NCBI GenBank assembly: GCA_027488855.1
Contig: JAIYAV010000072.1
Coordinates: 1-43,562 of the forward strand
DNA from: Saprospiraceae bacterium
GTDB taxonomy: Bacteria; Bacteroidota; Bacteroidia; Chitinophagales; Saprospiraceae
DNA length: 43,562 nt
Direction of reading: 5' to 3'
In this document: positions 24,631 to 33,650 of the stretch, in pieces
Numbering within the stretch: the stretch's first letter is position 1
How the letters are laid out: each line of letters opens with the position of its first letter
The notes under the pieces: model-generated
The model's input: only the letters and a program-made list of their open reading frames with translations
Databases searched by the model: none
What the model was told of the DNA's origin: nothing
Made by a program: the position numbers and the translations under genes

Positions 24631-26691
24631 ATGCAAGTGAAAATGAATACGATAAAGAGACTCTGCAAGTCGGAGTCTGCTCAAAAGCTGAGCATAAAAA
24701 GCCTGATTTTAAGCACAATATTGTTGGGTGTACCCATGCTGCTACAGGCTCAAGTAACCAGTACCTATTCTCAATCTCCAGTGCGAGTTGGGATAGCGGC
24801 AGGTGCCAATTTTAATTTTTACCGGGGCTCAACCCAAATGTTGAACCCAAACTTTACGGCACCAGTAGCCTTTAATTATGCCGACGGTGTTGGTTTTTTT
24901 CTGGCACCTTTGATCGAATACGTCCATCCAACCAGTGGTTTGGGCGTTTCACTGCAAGTTGGCTTCGATGGCCGGCAAAGTGCTTTTAACGAGGAGATTA
25001 CTCCTTGTAATTGCCCGGCGGGTTTGACCACCAAGTTGAATTATGTGACGGTAGAACCCACTTTGCGGGTTGCTCCATTTGGTTCTAATCTTTACTTGTT
25101 CGGCGGCCCCCGCATGGCTTTTAATGTGGACAAATCTTTCACCTACAAGTTGGGGATTAATCCAGCTTTTCCCGACCAAGCCCCAACACCGGATGTAAAG
25201 GGAGATTTGAGCGATGTGACGCCTACCTTGGTGTCAATGCAAATTGGTGCAGGGTTCGACATCCCACTTTCAGCACCTGAGTATCCGATGCAAGCCATTT
25301 TGGCCCCCTTTATTTCGTTTCAACCTTATTTTGGTCAAAAGCCACGTTCGGTCGAAACCTGGAACATCACCACACTGCGGGTAGGTGCTGCCCTGAAATT
25401 TGGGCACGGGAAAAAAGATCCCGCAACTACCACCAATACCACCAACGAGCCTCTACCCACTATTCCGAATGTAGCCGTTGTGGATCCACAAGTTCAGTTT
25501 TTTGTGAATTCACCCAAAAACATCCCCGTAGAACGCCGGGTGAGAGAAACTTTTCCCTTGCGCAACTATGTGTTTTTTGATTTGGGATCTACCGAAATTC
25601 CCGATCGCTACATGTTGATCAGGAAGGATCAGGTCAAAGATTTTAAAGAAGATCAATTGGAAGTGTTTACCCCTAAAAACTTGTCGGGCCGTTCCGCTCG
25701 CGGCATGACGGTGTATTACAACCTTTTGAACATCCTAGGCGACCGGATGGGCAAAAATCCAGGTACGGCGATTACTTTGGTCGGTTCTTCGGAAAAAGGC
25801 CCGGAAGATGCGCGCATGATAGCCGAATCGGTTCAACGTTATTTGACAGACGTGTTCAACATCAACAATTCCAGAATTGGCATCGAAGGCCGTACTAAAC
25901 CCAGTATTCCATCTGAACAACCTGGTGGTACACAGGAGCTTGAGCTGCTTCGGGCTGGCGATCGCAGGGTCTCTATCGAGAGTACTTCACCTGCTTTGCT
26001 GATGGAATTCCAAACTGGTCCCGAGGTCTTTTTGAAACCAGTGGAATACACCGCCGTTCAGGAAGCACCTTATGACAGCTACGTTACTTTTTATGTGATG
26101 GGCGGCAACGAGGCTTTGTATTCCTGGTCAATGGACATCAAAGATGAAAAAAACAGGGTGCAAACTTTTGGCCCCTACACCCGTGAAAATGTAAGTTTAC
26201 CTGGGAAAACAATCCTGGGTACCCGCCCCAGTGGCCACTTCAACGTCACAATGACCGGGAAAACCAAATCGGGTACAAGTATCACCAAAGAGGCCGCGGT
26301 AGACATCGCGCTATGGACTCCACCTACCAATGAAGAAGGCATGCGCTTCAGCGTCATTTATGAATTCAATGAATCAAAAGCCATCTCCATTTATGAAAAA
26401 TACCTCAATGACGTGGTCATTCCCAAAATACCTCAGAATGGAACCGTCATCATCCACGGCCATACCGACATCATTGGTGACGAAAGTTACAACCAAAAAC
26501 TGTCCATGGCTCGGGCCACTAATGTCAAAAGCATCCTCGAAAGTGGATTGCTGAAAGCAGGCCGAAGTGATGTAAAGTTCCAAACCTATGGCTCTGGCGA
26601 AGACGAAAGTTTGTCCCCATTTGCAAATAACTACCCCGAAGAAAGGTTTTACAACCGCACTGTAATCATTGACATCATTCCCCGGAACTAA
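24631..26691 (+). CDS. Large OmpA-family protein with N-terminal barrel
   Basis: A 686-residue exported protein. The signal peptide ends at about residue 41 (PMLLQAQ). Residues ~50-260 look like an outer-membrane barrel (VRVGIAAGANFNFYRG, LRVGAALKFGHG). The middle ~270-560 has one partial OmpA-like segment (YVFFDLGSTEIPDRY) and a beta-rich part. The C-terminal ~130 residues are an OmpA peptidoglycan-binding domain (IIHGHTDIIGDESYNQKLSM, ARATNV). It would connect outer membrane and cell wall. It is the second gene after promoter P2 and ends at a terminator. Confidence 0.9.
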   Translation: MQVKMNTIKRLCKSESAQKLSIKSLILSTILLGVPMLLQAQVTSTYSQSPVRVGIAAGANFNFYRGSTQMLNPNFTAPVAFNYADGVGFFLAPLIEYVHPTSGLGVSLQVGFDGRQSAFNEEITPCNCPAGLTTKLNYVTVEPTLRVAPFGSNLYLFGGPRMAFNVDKSFTYKLGINPAFPDQAPTPDVKGDLSDVTPTLVSMQIGAGFDIPLSAPEYPMQAILAPFISFQPYFGQKPRSVETWNITTLRVGAALKFGHGKKDPATTTNTTNEPLPTIPNVAVVDPQVQFFVNSPKNIPVERRVRETFPLRNYVFFDLGSTEIPDRYMLIRKDQVKDFKEDQLEVFTPKNLSGRSARGMTVYYNLLNILGDRMGKNPGTAITLVGSSEKGPEDARMIAESVQRYLTDVFNINNSRIGIEGRTKPSIPSEQPGGTQELELLRAGDRRVSIESTSPALLMEFQTGPEVFLKPVEYTAVQEAPYDSYVTFYVMGGNEALYSWSMDIKDEKNRVQTFGPYTRENVSLPGKTILGTRPSGHFNVTMTGKTKSGTSITKEAAVDIALWTPPTNEEGMRFSVIYEFNESKAISIYEKYLNDVVIPKIPQNGTVIIHGHTDIIGDESYNQKLSMARATNVKSILESGLLKAGRSDVKFQTYGSGEDESLSPFANNYPEERFYNRTVIIDIIPRN

Positions 26692-26719
26692 GTCAATTGA
26701 TTAAAATACCCATACCAGG

Positions 26720-26757
26720 AGGCCGTCTACCATTTTAGGTGTAGATGGCCTTCTCTT
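26720..26757 (+). terminator. Rho-independent terminator after the OmpA gene
   Basis: aggccgtctac (26720-26730) pairs with gtagatggcct (26741-26751) with one G-U wobble and a 10-base loop, followed by the T-rich tctctttattt. Confidence 0.7.
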
Positions 26758-26770
26758 TATTTAGCTAGGT

Positions 26771-27101
26771 ATGTTGTTGAATAACTTGTTGCTCATTATT
26801 GTGCTGTTGATGGTGGTTTCTCTTTTCTCCATGTTGAGCGAGAAATTGCGGAGCTTTCGGGGTGCTGAAAAGACGCTACGAACACTTAAAGAAAACCCAA
26901 AAAAAACAATTGTCCGTGGAAGAAGATATGCCTTCTTACATTTTTGCTTATCGGGTTGCGCTGTTGGAATTGATCGAGGTTCGGCGAAAAGCTTTGGAAG
27001 AAATGAGCGCAGCTAAAAAGTATCCCGATGAACTGATTCGCAACATCGAAAAGAGAATCGACCACGAGGAAGCGAGTTTGAGTATAGCTTTAGAAAAATA
27101 A
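26771..27101 (+). pseudogene. Small membrane-anchored coiled-coil gene split between two frames
   Basis: The first frame, from the ATG at 26771, encodes a membrane anchor (LLNNLLLIIVLLMVVSLFSM) then a charged helix, and runs to 27016 in unlikely sequence. The second frame is open from 26838 to 27101 and encodes a credible amphipathic helix (SYIFAYRVALLELIEVRRKA, DELIRNIEKRIDHEEASL). Joining them needs a +1 change. An A8 run at 26899-26906 is the best slip site; G4 at 26859-26862 is another. The joined protein would have about 110 residues. The tail recalls the C-terminal helix of some CPA1 Na+/H+ antiporters, from memory. It may be a true frameshift, a sequencing error, or polymerase/ribosome slippage. 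Confidence 0.5.
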
Positions 27102-27102
27102 G

Positions 27103-27167
27103 TGGGATATATATAACTCTTCTCTTGGATAGTGTAATGCTTTCAGTCCCTAATTCTCTCACCTTTG
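27103..27167 (+). promoter_or_regulatory. Shared-architecture promoter P3 (DUF3494 adhesin)
   Basis: The distal half-site is the most degenerate (TGGGATATATATAACT, 27103-27118) but keeps TAACT. It is followed by 11 bases, TAGTGTAA (27130-27137), 23 bases and CACCTTTG (27160-27167). The identical spacing supports it despite the weak half-site. Confidence 0.75.
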
Positions 27168-27194
27168 GGGATAAGAATAATTCACATTGTAAAC

Positions 27195-30100
27195 TTGAAA
27201 AATTTGAAAACTTTGCTACCCAAATCATTGGCAGTAATTACACTGTTGTTGATTCCACTCCTTACCTTCAGTCAGGCACCAAATCTAGGTGCCTCCTCTA
27301 GTTTTGCACTATTCACCGCAGCTGGAGCATTTACCAATAACGGAGCATCTCAAGTTAAGGGCGACATTGGCACCAATGTAGGCGCATATACGGGCTTTCC
27401 TCCTGGAATTGTGATTGGAGCTGTGCGTTTGGCTGATCCGATTACTGCACAAGCGGCTAGCGATTTGGGCACGGCCTATGGTACCTTAAATGCTTTAACC
27501 TGTGGGGAAGTGATCGGCACAACCTTAGGTAGCGGGCAAATTCTTGCTCCGAATATTTATTGCCTCGGAGCTGCCTCAAGTTTAAACGGTGAACTGATTT
27601 TGGACGGAGCAGGAGATCCGAGTTCCATTTTTATTTTTAAAATAGGCGGAGCTTTGTCAACGAGCACCTTTGCAAAAGTGACGCTGACCAATAGTGCATC
27701 ACTTTGTAATGTCTTTTGGGTTATTGATGGTGCATTCAACTTGGGAGAAGGGTCTAGTTTTGTAGGTACTGTTCTGGCCGGTGGAGCCATCAATTTACTG
27801 GAAGGAGCGTCACTTACTGGCCGAGGTCTTTCTGTAGGAGGTGCAATTTCGTTAAACAACAACATAGTTAATGGATCGTCGCCAAGCACCTCAACCATTA
27901 CTAGTGCTGGTGCCACTACATTCTGTGCAGGAGGTAGTGTGGTACTTTCCGGAAATATTGGCGGTACCTGGAGTACGGGTGCGACGACGCCAACGATCAC
28001 AGTGACTACGAGCGGGGACTACTTTGTAACCAATAATGCGGCTTGTGGTTCGGCAGTGTCCAATCACATTGTAGTTGTGGTTAACCCCTTGCCCAGTTGT
28101 ACCATTTCAGGCAGCGATGTCATCTGTGGCGGCCAATCCACCGAACTTTGTGCACCAGTTGGTGCGGCAAGTTATTTATGGAGCACAGGAGCAAGTACCC
28201 GCTGCATCACTGTCACTACGGCTGGAACTTATTCCATAACGGTTACCAGTGCGAGTGGTTGTGAGAACATTTGTAGCAAAATTCTGGTCGACAGCCCGCT
28301 GCCGATTTGTGCAATCACGGGTATTGCCACGATTTGCACAGGCCAATCCACTCAACTCTGTGCCAGCGGCGGTTCCAGCTATTTGTGGAGCACGGGTGCC
28401 ACTTCCAGTTGTATCGATGTAACTGCAGCTGGAACGTATACCGTGACCGTGACCAATGCGAATGGCTGTAGCAGCACTTGCAGCCAAGTCGTTACCGTCA
28501 ATCCCTTACCCATCTGTCTGATTACGGGCAATGACGCGATCTGCCAGGCTGGGCAATCCAGCGAACTGTGTGCCAGTGGCGGTACCAGCTATTTGTGGAG
28601 TACCGGTGCCAGTACCAGTTGCATCACCATCACTGCCACTGGCACTTACAGCGTTACAATAACCAATGCCAGCGGCTGCATCAGTACTTGTAGCAAAACC
28701 ATTGCGATTAATCCATCACCAGTTTGTACAATTGCTGGCAATGACGCGATTTGTTCGGGCCAATCGATCCAACTTTGTGCCAGTGGAGGCTCTAGTTATT
28801 TGTGGAGCACAGGTGCCAGTACCAGTTGTATCACCGTCAACACCACCGGAATGTATACTGTTACGGCGACCAATGCCAGTGGCTGTGTCAGCATTTGTAG
28901 TAAATTTGTTGCTGTTGATCCGCTGCCAGTTTGCCTGATCACAGGCAACGACGCGATTTGTGTTGGCACATCGACAGAACTCTGTGCCAGTGGCGGTACC
29001 AGCTATTTGTGGAGCACAGGTGCCAGTACGAGTTGCATCACCGTAGGTGACGCTGGTACTTACAGCGTAACCGTGACCAATGCAGCTGGCTGCACGAGTG
29101 TTTGTAGCAAAACCATCAGGGTCACTCAGCTGGCTTCTTGTTTGATCACTGGTCAAGACGCGATCTGCCTTGGCCAAAGCACTCAGCTTTGTGTGCCAGC
29201 GGGCGCGAAGAGCTATATATGGAATACCGGTGCGACCACGAATTGTATCACTGTCAATGAGTTGAACACCTACAGTGTCACCGTGACCAATGTGGGAGCA
29301 TGTAAGAGCATTTGTAGCAAAATCGTCAGTCGAAGTCAATCAAGCATTTGTTTGATTACTGGCGAAGACTTGATCTGCCTTGGACAAAGCACTCAACTTT
29401 GTGCGCCAACCGGTGCTGTGAGCTATTTATGGAGTACGGGCGCGACCACGAATTGCATCGCCGTCAATGCGGTAGGCACCTATAGCGTGACCGTTACCGA
29501 GGAAGAAGGTTGCACCCGCGTTTGCAGCAAAACAATCAAATTAAGCCAAGAAACCACTTGCCTCATCACGGGTTATAATACAGTCTGCGTTGGACAAAGT
29601 ACCCAGCTTTGTGTGCCAGTGGGGGCAATTGGTTATGCCTGGAGTACGGGCGCGACTACGAATTGCATCAGCGTAAATGCTGCGGGAACGTATGGTGTGA
29701 CCGTTACTTATCCGGGCGGCTGCATCAGCACTTGTAGCAAAACAATTAAGCTTAGTCCAGCCGTCAGCTGCGTGATCACCGGCAATTCATTCATTTGCGA
29801 GGGGCGTATCGCTCAGCTTTGTGCCCCTGCGCTTGCGGATGCTTATTTATGGAGCAATGGTGCCAAAACCAGATGTATTCAGGTACGTTTACCCGGTATG
29901 TATTCGGTTACGGTCACTTATGTCGGAGGTTGTGTCAACACTTGTAGCAAAACCATTACTTTAAACGAAAAAACCACCTGTGAGATCACGGGCAATACAG
30001 TGCTTTGTCCAGGACAAACGACTCAACTCTGCGCAGCAGTGGATGGTGCCATTGACTATTGGTGGAGCACTGGAGAACAAACCCAATGCATTAACGTGAC

Positions 30101-30509
30101 TGCCCCTGGTACCTATGGGCTTACCCTCACCACTTCGGGTGGCTGCATGAGCTTTTGTAGCAAAACGGTTACACGTTGTCCCGAACCCATTAATTACACC
30201 GGAAAAACCATTGTGGAGAAGCAAGTGATTCAAAGGGATGGCAACATTCAGGTGAGGATATACCCTAACCCACTGTATGCCAAAACAATGATTGAATTTC
30301 AAAATACGGAGTCAGATTCCCATGTCCTGATAGAGATTTATACCTCGACAGGGAGTAAAGTCGCCACGCTGTTTACTGGCGAGGTTGAAAAAAATGTACA
30401 GTACAATACCGAGTGGAATGGAGAAAGTCTGGGTGGTGGAATCTACTATTGCAAAATTGTCAATGGCCGCCAGATTAACTATAAAAAACTGATTCTCATC
30501 AAACAATAG
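27195..30509 (+). CDS. T9SS-secreted DUF3494 adhesin with ten Cys-rich repeats
   Basis: About 1105 residues. The TTG at 27195 is the likely start, because an earlier TTG (27165) lies inside the -7 element; it gives a signal peptide ending LLTFSQ. Residues ~30-235 are a DUF3494 (ice-binding-like) domain: LGASSSFALFTAAGAFTNNG, DIGTNVG, then SSIFIFKIGGAL and FVGTVLAGGAINL. One degenerate repeat follows, then ten ~69-residue Ig-like repeats (~302-995), each with six Cys (CxITG, IC, QLC, CI, GC, CSK) around a core such as SYLWSTGASTSCITV. The C-terminal ~85 residues are a T9SS sorting domain (RIYPNPLYAKT, GGGIYYCKIVNG). Probably a disulfide-braced stalk displaying an adhesive head. Confidence 0.9.
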   Translation: MKNLKTLLPKSLAVITLLLIPLLTFSQAPNLGASSSFALFTAAGAFTNNGASQVKGDIGTNVGAYTGFPPGIVIGAVRLADPITAQAASDLGTAYGTLNALTCGEVIGTTLGSGQILAPNIYCLGAASSLNGELILDGAGDPSSIFIFKIGGALSTSTFAKVTLTNSASLCNVFWVIDGAFNLGEGSSFVGTVLAGGAINLLEGASLTGRGLSVGGAISLNNNIVNGSSPSTSTITSAGATTFCAGGSVVLSGNIGGTWSTGATTPTITVTTSGDYFVTNNAACGSAVSNHIVVVVNPLPSCTISGSDVICGGQSTELCAPVGAASYLWSTGASTRCITVTTAGTYSITVTSASGCENICSKILVDSPLPICAITGIATICTGQSTQLCASGGSSYLWSTGATSSCIDVTAAGTYTVTVTNANGCSSTCSQVVTVNPLPICLITGNDAICQAGQSSELCASGGTSYLWSTGASTSCITITATGTYSVTITNASGCISTCSKTIAINPSPVCTIAGNDAICSGQSIQLCASGGSSYLWSTGASTSCITVNTTGMYTVTATNASGCVSICSKFVAVDPLPVCLITGNDAICVGTSTELCASGGTSYLWSTGASTSCITVGDAGTYSVTVTNAAGCTSVCSKTIRVTQLASCLITGQDAICLGQSTQLCVPAGAKSYIWNTGATTNCITVNELNTYSVTVTNVGACKSICSKIVSRSQSSICLITGEDLICLGQSTQLCAPTGAVSYLWSTGATTNCIAVNAVGTYSVTVTEEEGCTRVCSKTIKLSQETTCLITGYNTVCVGQSTQLCVPVGAIGYAWSTGATTNCISVNAAGTYGVTVTYPGGCISTCSKTIKLSPAVSCVITGNSFICEGRIAQLCAPALADAYLWSNGAKTRCIQVRLPGMYSVTVTYVGGCVNTCSKTITLNEKTTCEITGNTVLCPGQTTQLCAAVDGAIDYWWSTGEQTQCINVTAPGTYGLTLTTSGGCMSFCSKTVTRCPEPINYTGKTIVEKQVIQRDGNIQVRIYPNPLYAKTMIEFQNTESDSHVLIEIYTSTGSKVATLFTGEVEKNVQYNTEWNGESLGGGIYYCKIVNGRQINYKKLILIKQ
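28095..30180 (+). repeat. Ten in-gene tandem repeats of about 208 bp
   Basis: The repeats code the Cys-rich modules of the adhesin. Units 2-5 are very similar at DNA level (shared words such as agctatttgtggagcac), while units 8-10 are more diverged. This pattern suggests recent expansion of the N-terminal-side units and makes unit number likely to vary between strains. Confidence 0.85.
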
Positions 30510-30553
30510 GTAATTAGGGGCGGAACCAGATTGGATTTCGACCCCTAATTACC
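30509..30553 (+). terminator. Hairpin overlapping the adhesin stop codon
   Basis: ggtaattagggg (30509-30520) pairs perfectly with cccctaattacc (30542-30553) around a 21-base loop. It begins in the stop codon of the adhesin. There is no T-tract. It ends 11 bases before operator P4. Confidence 0.55.
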
Positions 30554-30564
30554 AACAATCAATC

Positions 30565-30629
30565 TGTGAATAATGTAACTCTTGTGAAGAATTGTGTAAT
30601 GCTTTCCCTTGTGAAAGCTTGCACCTTTG
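30565..30629 (+). promoter_or_regulatory. Shared-architecture promoter P4 (YtxH operon)
   Basis: TGTGAATAATGTAACT (30565-30580), 11 bases, TTGTGTAA (30592-30599), 23 bases, then CACCTTTG (30622-30629). The leader to the ATG at 30685 is the longest of the set (55 bases after the -7 element). Confidence 0.9.
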
Positions 30630-30684
30630 TAAGGAGAAATTGTTCCACTTCGAACATTGTACAATCAAGTCAAAAACGAAAACC

Positions 30685-30969
30685 ATGAGTTTAGGTAAAG
30701 TTTTAATCGGCGTAATGGCTGGAGTTGCAGTGGGTACTGCCATTGGTGTTTTGTATGCACCAGATAAAGGATCTTCTACTCGGCGGAAAATTTCTAAACA
30801 GGGAAATCAATATGCTGAAGACCTGAGCAACCAATTCAACGAGTTTGTGGAAAGTGTCAACGAAAAAATTGAGGCTGTCAACAAGGAAGTGATCCGGATG
30901 ACCCACAACGGCAAAGTCAAACTGGAAGAAGTCGAAAATGACTTGCTGGCCAGCAAACAGGCTAAATAA
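30685..30969 (+). CDS. YtxH domain-containing protein
   Basis: A 94-residue protein. The N-terminus KVLIGVMAGVAVGTAIGVLY followed by APDKGSSTRRKI is the YtxH signature: a Gly/Ala-rich membrane helix ending in LYAP. The rest is a charged coiled coil (FNEFVESVNEKIEAVNKEV). YtxH proteins are general-stress proteins in Firmicutes and common in Bacteroidota, with unknown molecular role. The ATG at 30685 was chosen because the longer frame starts inside the operator. It is the first gene of a six-gene unit under P4. Confidence 0.9.
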   Translation: MSLGKVLIGVMAGVAVGTAIGVLYAPDKGSSTRRKISKQGNQYAEDLSNQFNEFVESVNEKIEAVNKEVIRMTHNGKVKLEEVENDLLASKQAK

Positions 30970-31049
30970 ACAAACCCAATCAACAAAACACAATAGGTAC
31001 CAACTGGTGCTTATTGCTTTTGTTGGTGCCACATCAAATCCAAACAAGC

Positions 31050-31391
31050 ATGGAAGCACCAAATGGCTCAGTCGAACTACTCTTCGAAAGTTTGGAAACC
31101 TATAGCAAAACAACTTTTGAGCTTGCCAAACTCAAAGCTTTGGAATCCTTTAGTAAAGGTATTGCTGCATTATTTGCCAAAGTAGGCGTAGTGATGCTGC
31201 TTTTACTGTTTGTGGTGCTTTTGAGCATTGGTGTAGCAATGATGCTAGGGGATTTACTGGGGAAAGCCTATTACGGTTTTTTTATTGTGGCAGGCTTTTA
31301 CCTCGTCGTAGGGCTCTTGTTTCATTTTTTTCTATACCATTGGATCAAAGGCCCCATTGCCCATACCCTGATTAACCAAGTTTTTCAATAA
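31050..31391 (+). CDS. Phage holin-like (Phage_holin_3_6-type) membrane protein
   Basis: A 113-residue protein with an amphipathic N-terminal helix (LLFESLETYSKTTFELAKLK) and two membrane helices (VGVVMLLLLFVVLLSIGVAM and YYGFFIVAGFYLVVGLLFHF). This matches the non-phage 'holin superfamily III' proteins that Bacteroidota encode beside YtxH genes. A lytic role is unlikely; it is more probably an envelope-stress membrane protein. The ATG at 31050 was preferred to a TTG 12 codons upstream. Confidence 0.8.
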   Translation: MEAPNGSVELLFESLETYSKTTFELAKLKALESFSKGIAALFAKVGVVMLLLLFVVLLSIGVAMMLGDLLGKAYYGFFIVAGFYLVVGLLFHFFLYHWIKGPIAHTLINQVFQ

Positions 31392-31399
31392 AACCAGTG

Positions 31400-31807
31400 A
31401 TGCAAAAAACAGATTCTACAAGTACACTGAGTGAGACTATCCTCGAACTAGAGGTCCGCCGGGCGGAGGAGGGAAAGATGTTGAAGGAGCAGGCCAATCA
31501 GGCTTACGAAAACATCAAACCCATCAACCTCATCAAAAGCACTTTTAAAGAAGCCCTCGCAGCGGAGGATTTGCGTACAGACATCATCAATCTATCGCTT
31601 GGTTTGATTGCTGGTTATGTATCTAAACGGGTGTTTTCTGGCATGGAGGATAGTCCTTTGAAAAAACTACTGGCTACTTCCTTACAATTTGGCATTACCC
31701 TGTTCATCATCAAAAATCCAGAAACCATTCAGGCGATTGGCAATGGGATTGTAAATTTTATTAGTGGTGATCAAGATGAGAATCCGCAGATTGAGCCTGG
31801 TGATTGA
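31400..31807 (+). CDS. Hypothetical protein of the YtxH-holin cluster
   Basis: A 135-residue protein starting eight bases after the holin-like gene. The N-terminal ~60 residues are a charged helix (LELEVRRAEEGKMLKEQANQ). Two moderately hydrophobic segments follow (IINLSLGLIAGYVSKRVF and LLATSLQFGITLFIIKN). The tail is acidic (SGDQDENPQIEPGD). No family is recognised. Its position suggests that it works with the YtxH and holin-like proteins in one membrane complex; this is inference. Confidence 0.8.
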   Translation: MQKTDSTSTLSETILELEVRRAEEGKMLKEQANQAYENIKPINLIKSTFKEALAAEDLRTDIINLSLGLIAGYVSKRVFSGMEDSPLKKLLATSLQFGITLFIIKNPETIQAIGNGIVNFISGDQDENPQIEPGD

Positions 31808-31843
31808 GGATTTAGTTCCAAAATTTGACTACAACCTTTACCC

Positions 31844-32488
31844 ATGATCCAACTAACCCGAAAACGGGTCGCCCTTATCGTTGCCCACCCAGACGATGAA
31901 ACTTTATGGGCTGGCGGAACCATCCTTACTCATCCCACCTGGCAATGTTTCGTTGTCTGCCTTTGTCGAGGCAGCGACCTGGAACGGGCACCCAGATTTA
32001 AACAAACCCTGATTTTACTCCGTGCGGAGGGAATTATGGGCGACCTGGATGATGGGCCAGAACAAACACCCCTCCCTGATTTTGACCTTCAACATGCAAT
32101 ACTTCAGCTCTTACCACCCAACCATTTTGACTTGATCATCACCCATCATCCCGCCGGAGAATACACCAAACACCTCCGGCACGAAGAAACCAGCCGGGCC
32201 GTAATCGAACTTTGGCATGCTGGCAAAATAGCAGCTACTACGCTTTGGTTATTTGCTTTCGAGGATGGGACTAAAGCCTATTTTCCCAAAGCAGTCCAAA
32301 ATGCCTCGATCTGCCACCGACTATCACGCTTGATTTGGCTTAAAAAATACCGACTGATGACCAAAACCTACGGGTTTGATGCCAACAGTTGGGAAGCCCT
32401 AACCACCCCTGCTACAGAATCATTTTGGCAGTTTTCTGACCCAAAAGAGGCTGTACAATGGCTCAACAATAGATGTATTTCCATATGA
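31844..32488 (+). CDS. PIG-L family deacetylase
   Basis: A 214-residue protein. AHPDDE at residues 14-19 is the zinc-binding motif of PIG-L/LmbE N-acetylglucosaminyl deacetylases, with a later His in KHLRHEETSRAV as the expected third ligand. The family removes acetyl groups from GlcNAc-containing substrates such as GlcNAc-PI, mycothiol or bacillithiol precursors, or teicoplanin. Its 3' end overlaps the next glycosyltransferase by four bases (ATGA), implying coupled translation and a shared glycan or glycoside substrate. Confidence 0.92.
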   Translation: MIQLTRKRVALIVAHPDDETLWAGGTILTHPTWQCFVVCLCRGSDLERAPRFKQTLILLRAEGIMGDLDDGPEQTPLPDFDLQHAILQLLPPNHFDLIITHHPAGEYTKHLRHEETSRAVIELWHAGKIAATTLWLFAFEDGTKAYFPKAVQNASICHRLSRLIWLKKYRLMTKTYGFDANSWEALTTPATESFWQFSDPKEAVQWLNNRCISI

Positions 32489-33627
32489 AAGTACTCCTGC
32501 TATACGAATACCCACCTTCACCGGGTGGACTGGCCACCCAGGGTGATCTACTTTACCGGGGTTTGCTGGAATTGGGCGTTGATGCCCATGCGGTTCATTA
32601 TGAGTCTGCTCAAGAAAAAGAATGGTATTATCATTGGTTCAAGCCAGACGTCGTCGTTGGTGTGGGGTATTGGGGATACACGCCCCAGTTGGTGCTTCAC
32701 CCCCAACGCTTTGGTGTCCAGCCTGTACCTTGGCTGGTGGCCAATGGCTACATCGCCAACTACCAGGACGTCCTGAATCAATTGCCATTGATCCTGGTTA
32801 CTTCGGAGTGGGTCAAAGAAATGTACGTACGGGATGGCATCAGTGGCGACAACATTGAAGTGTTGCCAGTGGGCTGCGACACCCATACCTTTAAACCTTT
32901 CGACAGGGATGACCCCAAAATCCTGGCGGTGCGTGAATCCCTGGGCATCACGCCCGAACAGTTGATGATCCTCACCGTAGGTGGAGATGCGGCCTCCAAA
33001 GGGGCGCAAGAGGTCATGCAGGCCTTGGCCATCATTGATACCCAGGTACCCGATTGGAAATACGTCTGCAAAGTATGGCCTCAGCCCCGCACCCAGGTGC
33101 AAAACCAGGCGGATTTGGAAATGGCCGTGGCCCTCGGCATTGACAAAAGCGTCACTTACGCCACCAATATCATTTCCCGCGATTTTATGCCCTACTTGAT
33201 TGGAGCTTGCGACATCTACGCAGCACCCTCTCGATTGGAGGGTTTTGGCATGCCCCAGGTCGAAGCAGGAGCTTGCCAAAAACCAGTCATCGGCATCAAG
33301 GCAATGGGCATGCTGGATACCCTAGTCCATGGCGAAACCGCTTTTTTAGCCAATGTAGCCCAGCGAATTGTGGTGAACGAAGTCACCCTGGGTGACGAAT
33401 CGGGCTTTAAAGCGCAGTCTACCATCGTCTTCGACGAACCGCGCACCGTTGATTACCGGGCCAGTATAAAAGACATCAGCGAACACTTGTTGACCTTGAT
33501 GCACGACGCCGAGCTGCGGAAAAAAATGGGATTAGCGGGCCGGAAGAGAGTCGTGGAAAATTTTGACTACCGCGTAGTTGCCCGGCGCTTTGTACAAATC
33601 ATGCAGGACAAACTGGGCATTGATTAA
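32485..33627 (+). CDS. Glycosyltransferase family 4 protein
   Basis: A 380-residue cytosolic GT-B enzyme. The N-terminal lobe starts MKVLLLYEYPPSPGGLATQG, with the donor-side loop PGG. The C-terminal lobe has LTVGGDAASKG and the retaining-GT4 motif EGFGMPQVE (Glu-x7-Glu) in SRLEGFGMPQVEAGACQKPV. The ATG at 32485 overlaps the preceding stop codon and was preferred to one four codons earlier. The sugar transferred is unknown. Together with the PIG-L enzyme it could build a deacetylated amino-sugar glycoside. Confidence 0.92.
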   Translation: MKVLLLYEYPPSPGGLATQGDLLYRGLLELGVDAHAVHYESAQEKEWYYHWFKPDVVVGVGYWGYTPQLVLHPQRFGVQPVPWLVANGYIANYQDVLNQLPLILVTSEWVKEMYVRDGISGDNIEVLPVGCDTHTFKPFDRDDPKILAVRESLGITPEQLMILTVGGDAASKGAQEVMQALAIIDTQVPDWKYVCKVWPQPRTQVQNQADLEMAVALGIDKSVTYATNIISRDFMPYLIGACDIYAAPSRLEGFGMPQVEAGACQKPVIGIKAMGMLDTLVHGETAFLANVAQRIVVNEVTLGDESGFKAQSTIVFDEPRTVDYRASIKDISEHLLTLMHDAELRKKMGLAGRKRVVENFDYRVVARRFVQIMQDKLGID

Positions 33628-33650
33628 ACCGGCTTCTAAAAACAAAAACC

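Noticed and set aside
28716-29339. 207-codon frame opposite the adhesin repeats
   Set aside because: Antisense shadow produced by the repeat periodicity.
28095-30180. Regular ~208-bp repeats that could suggest a CRISPR-like or satellite array
   Set aside because: They are in-frame protein modules with conserved Cys positions inside one secreted protein.
31050-31391. A prophage suggested by the holin-like gene
   Set aside because: No other phage gene is nearby; this holin-like family is a normal chromosomal neighbour of YtxH genes in Bacteroidota.
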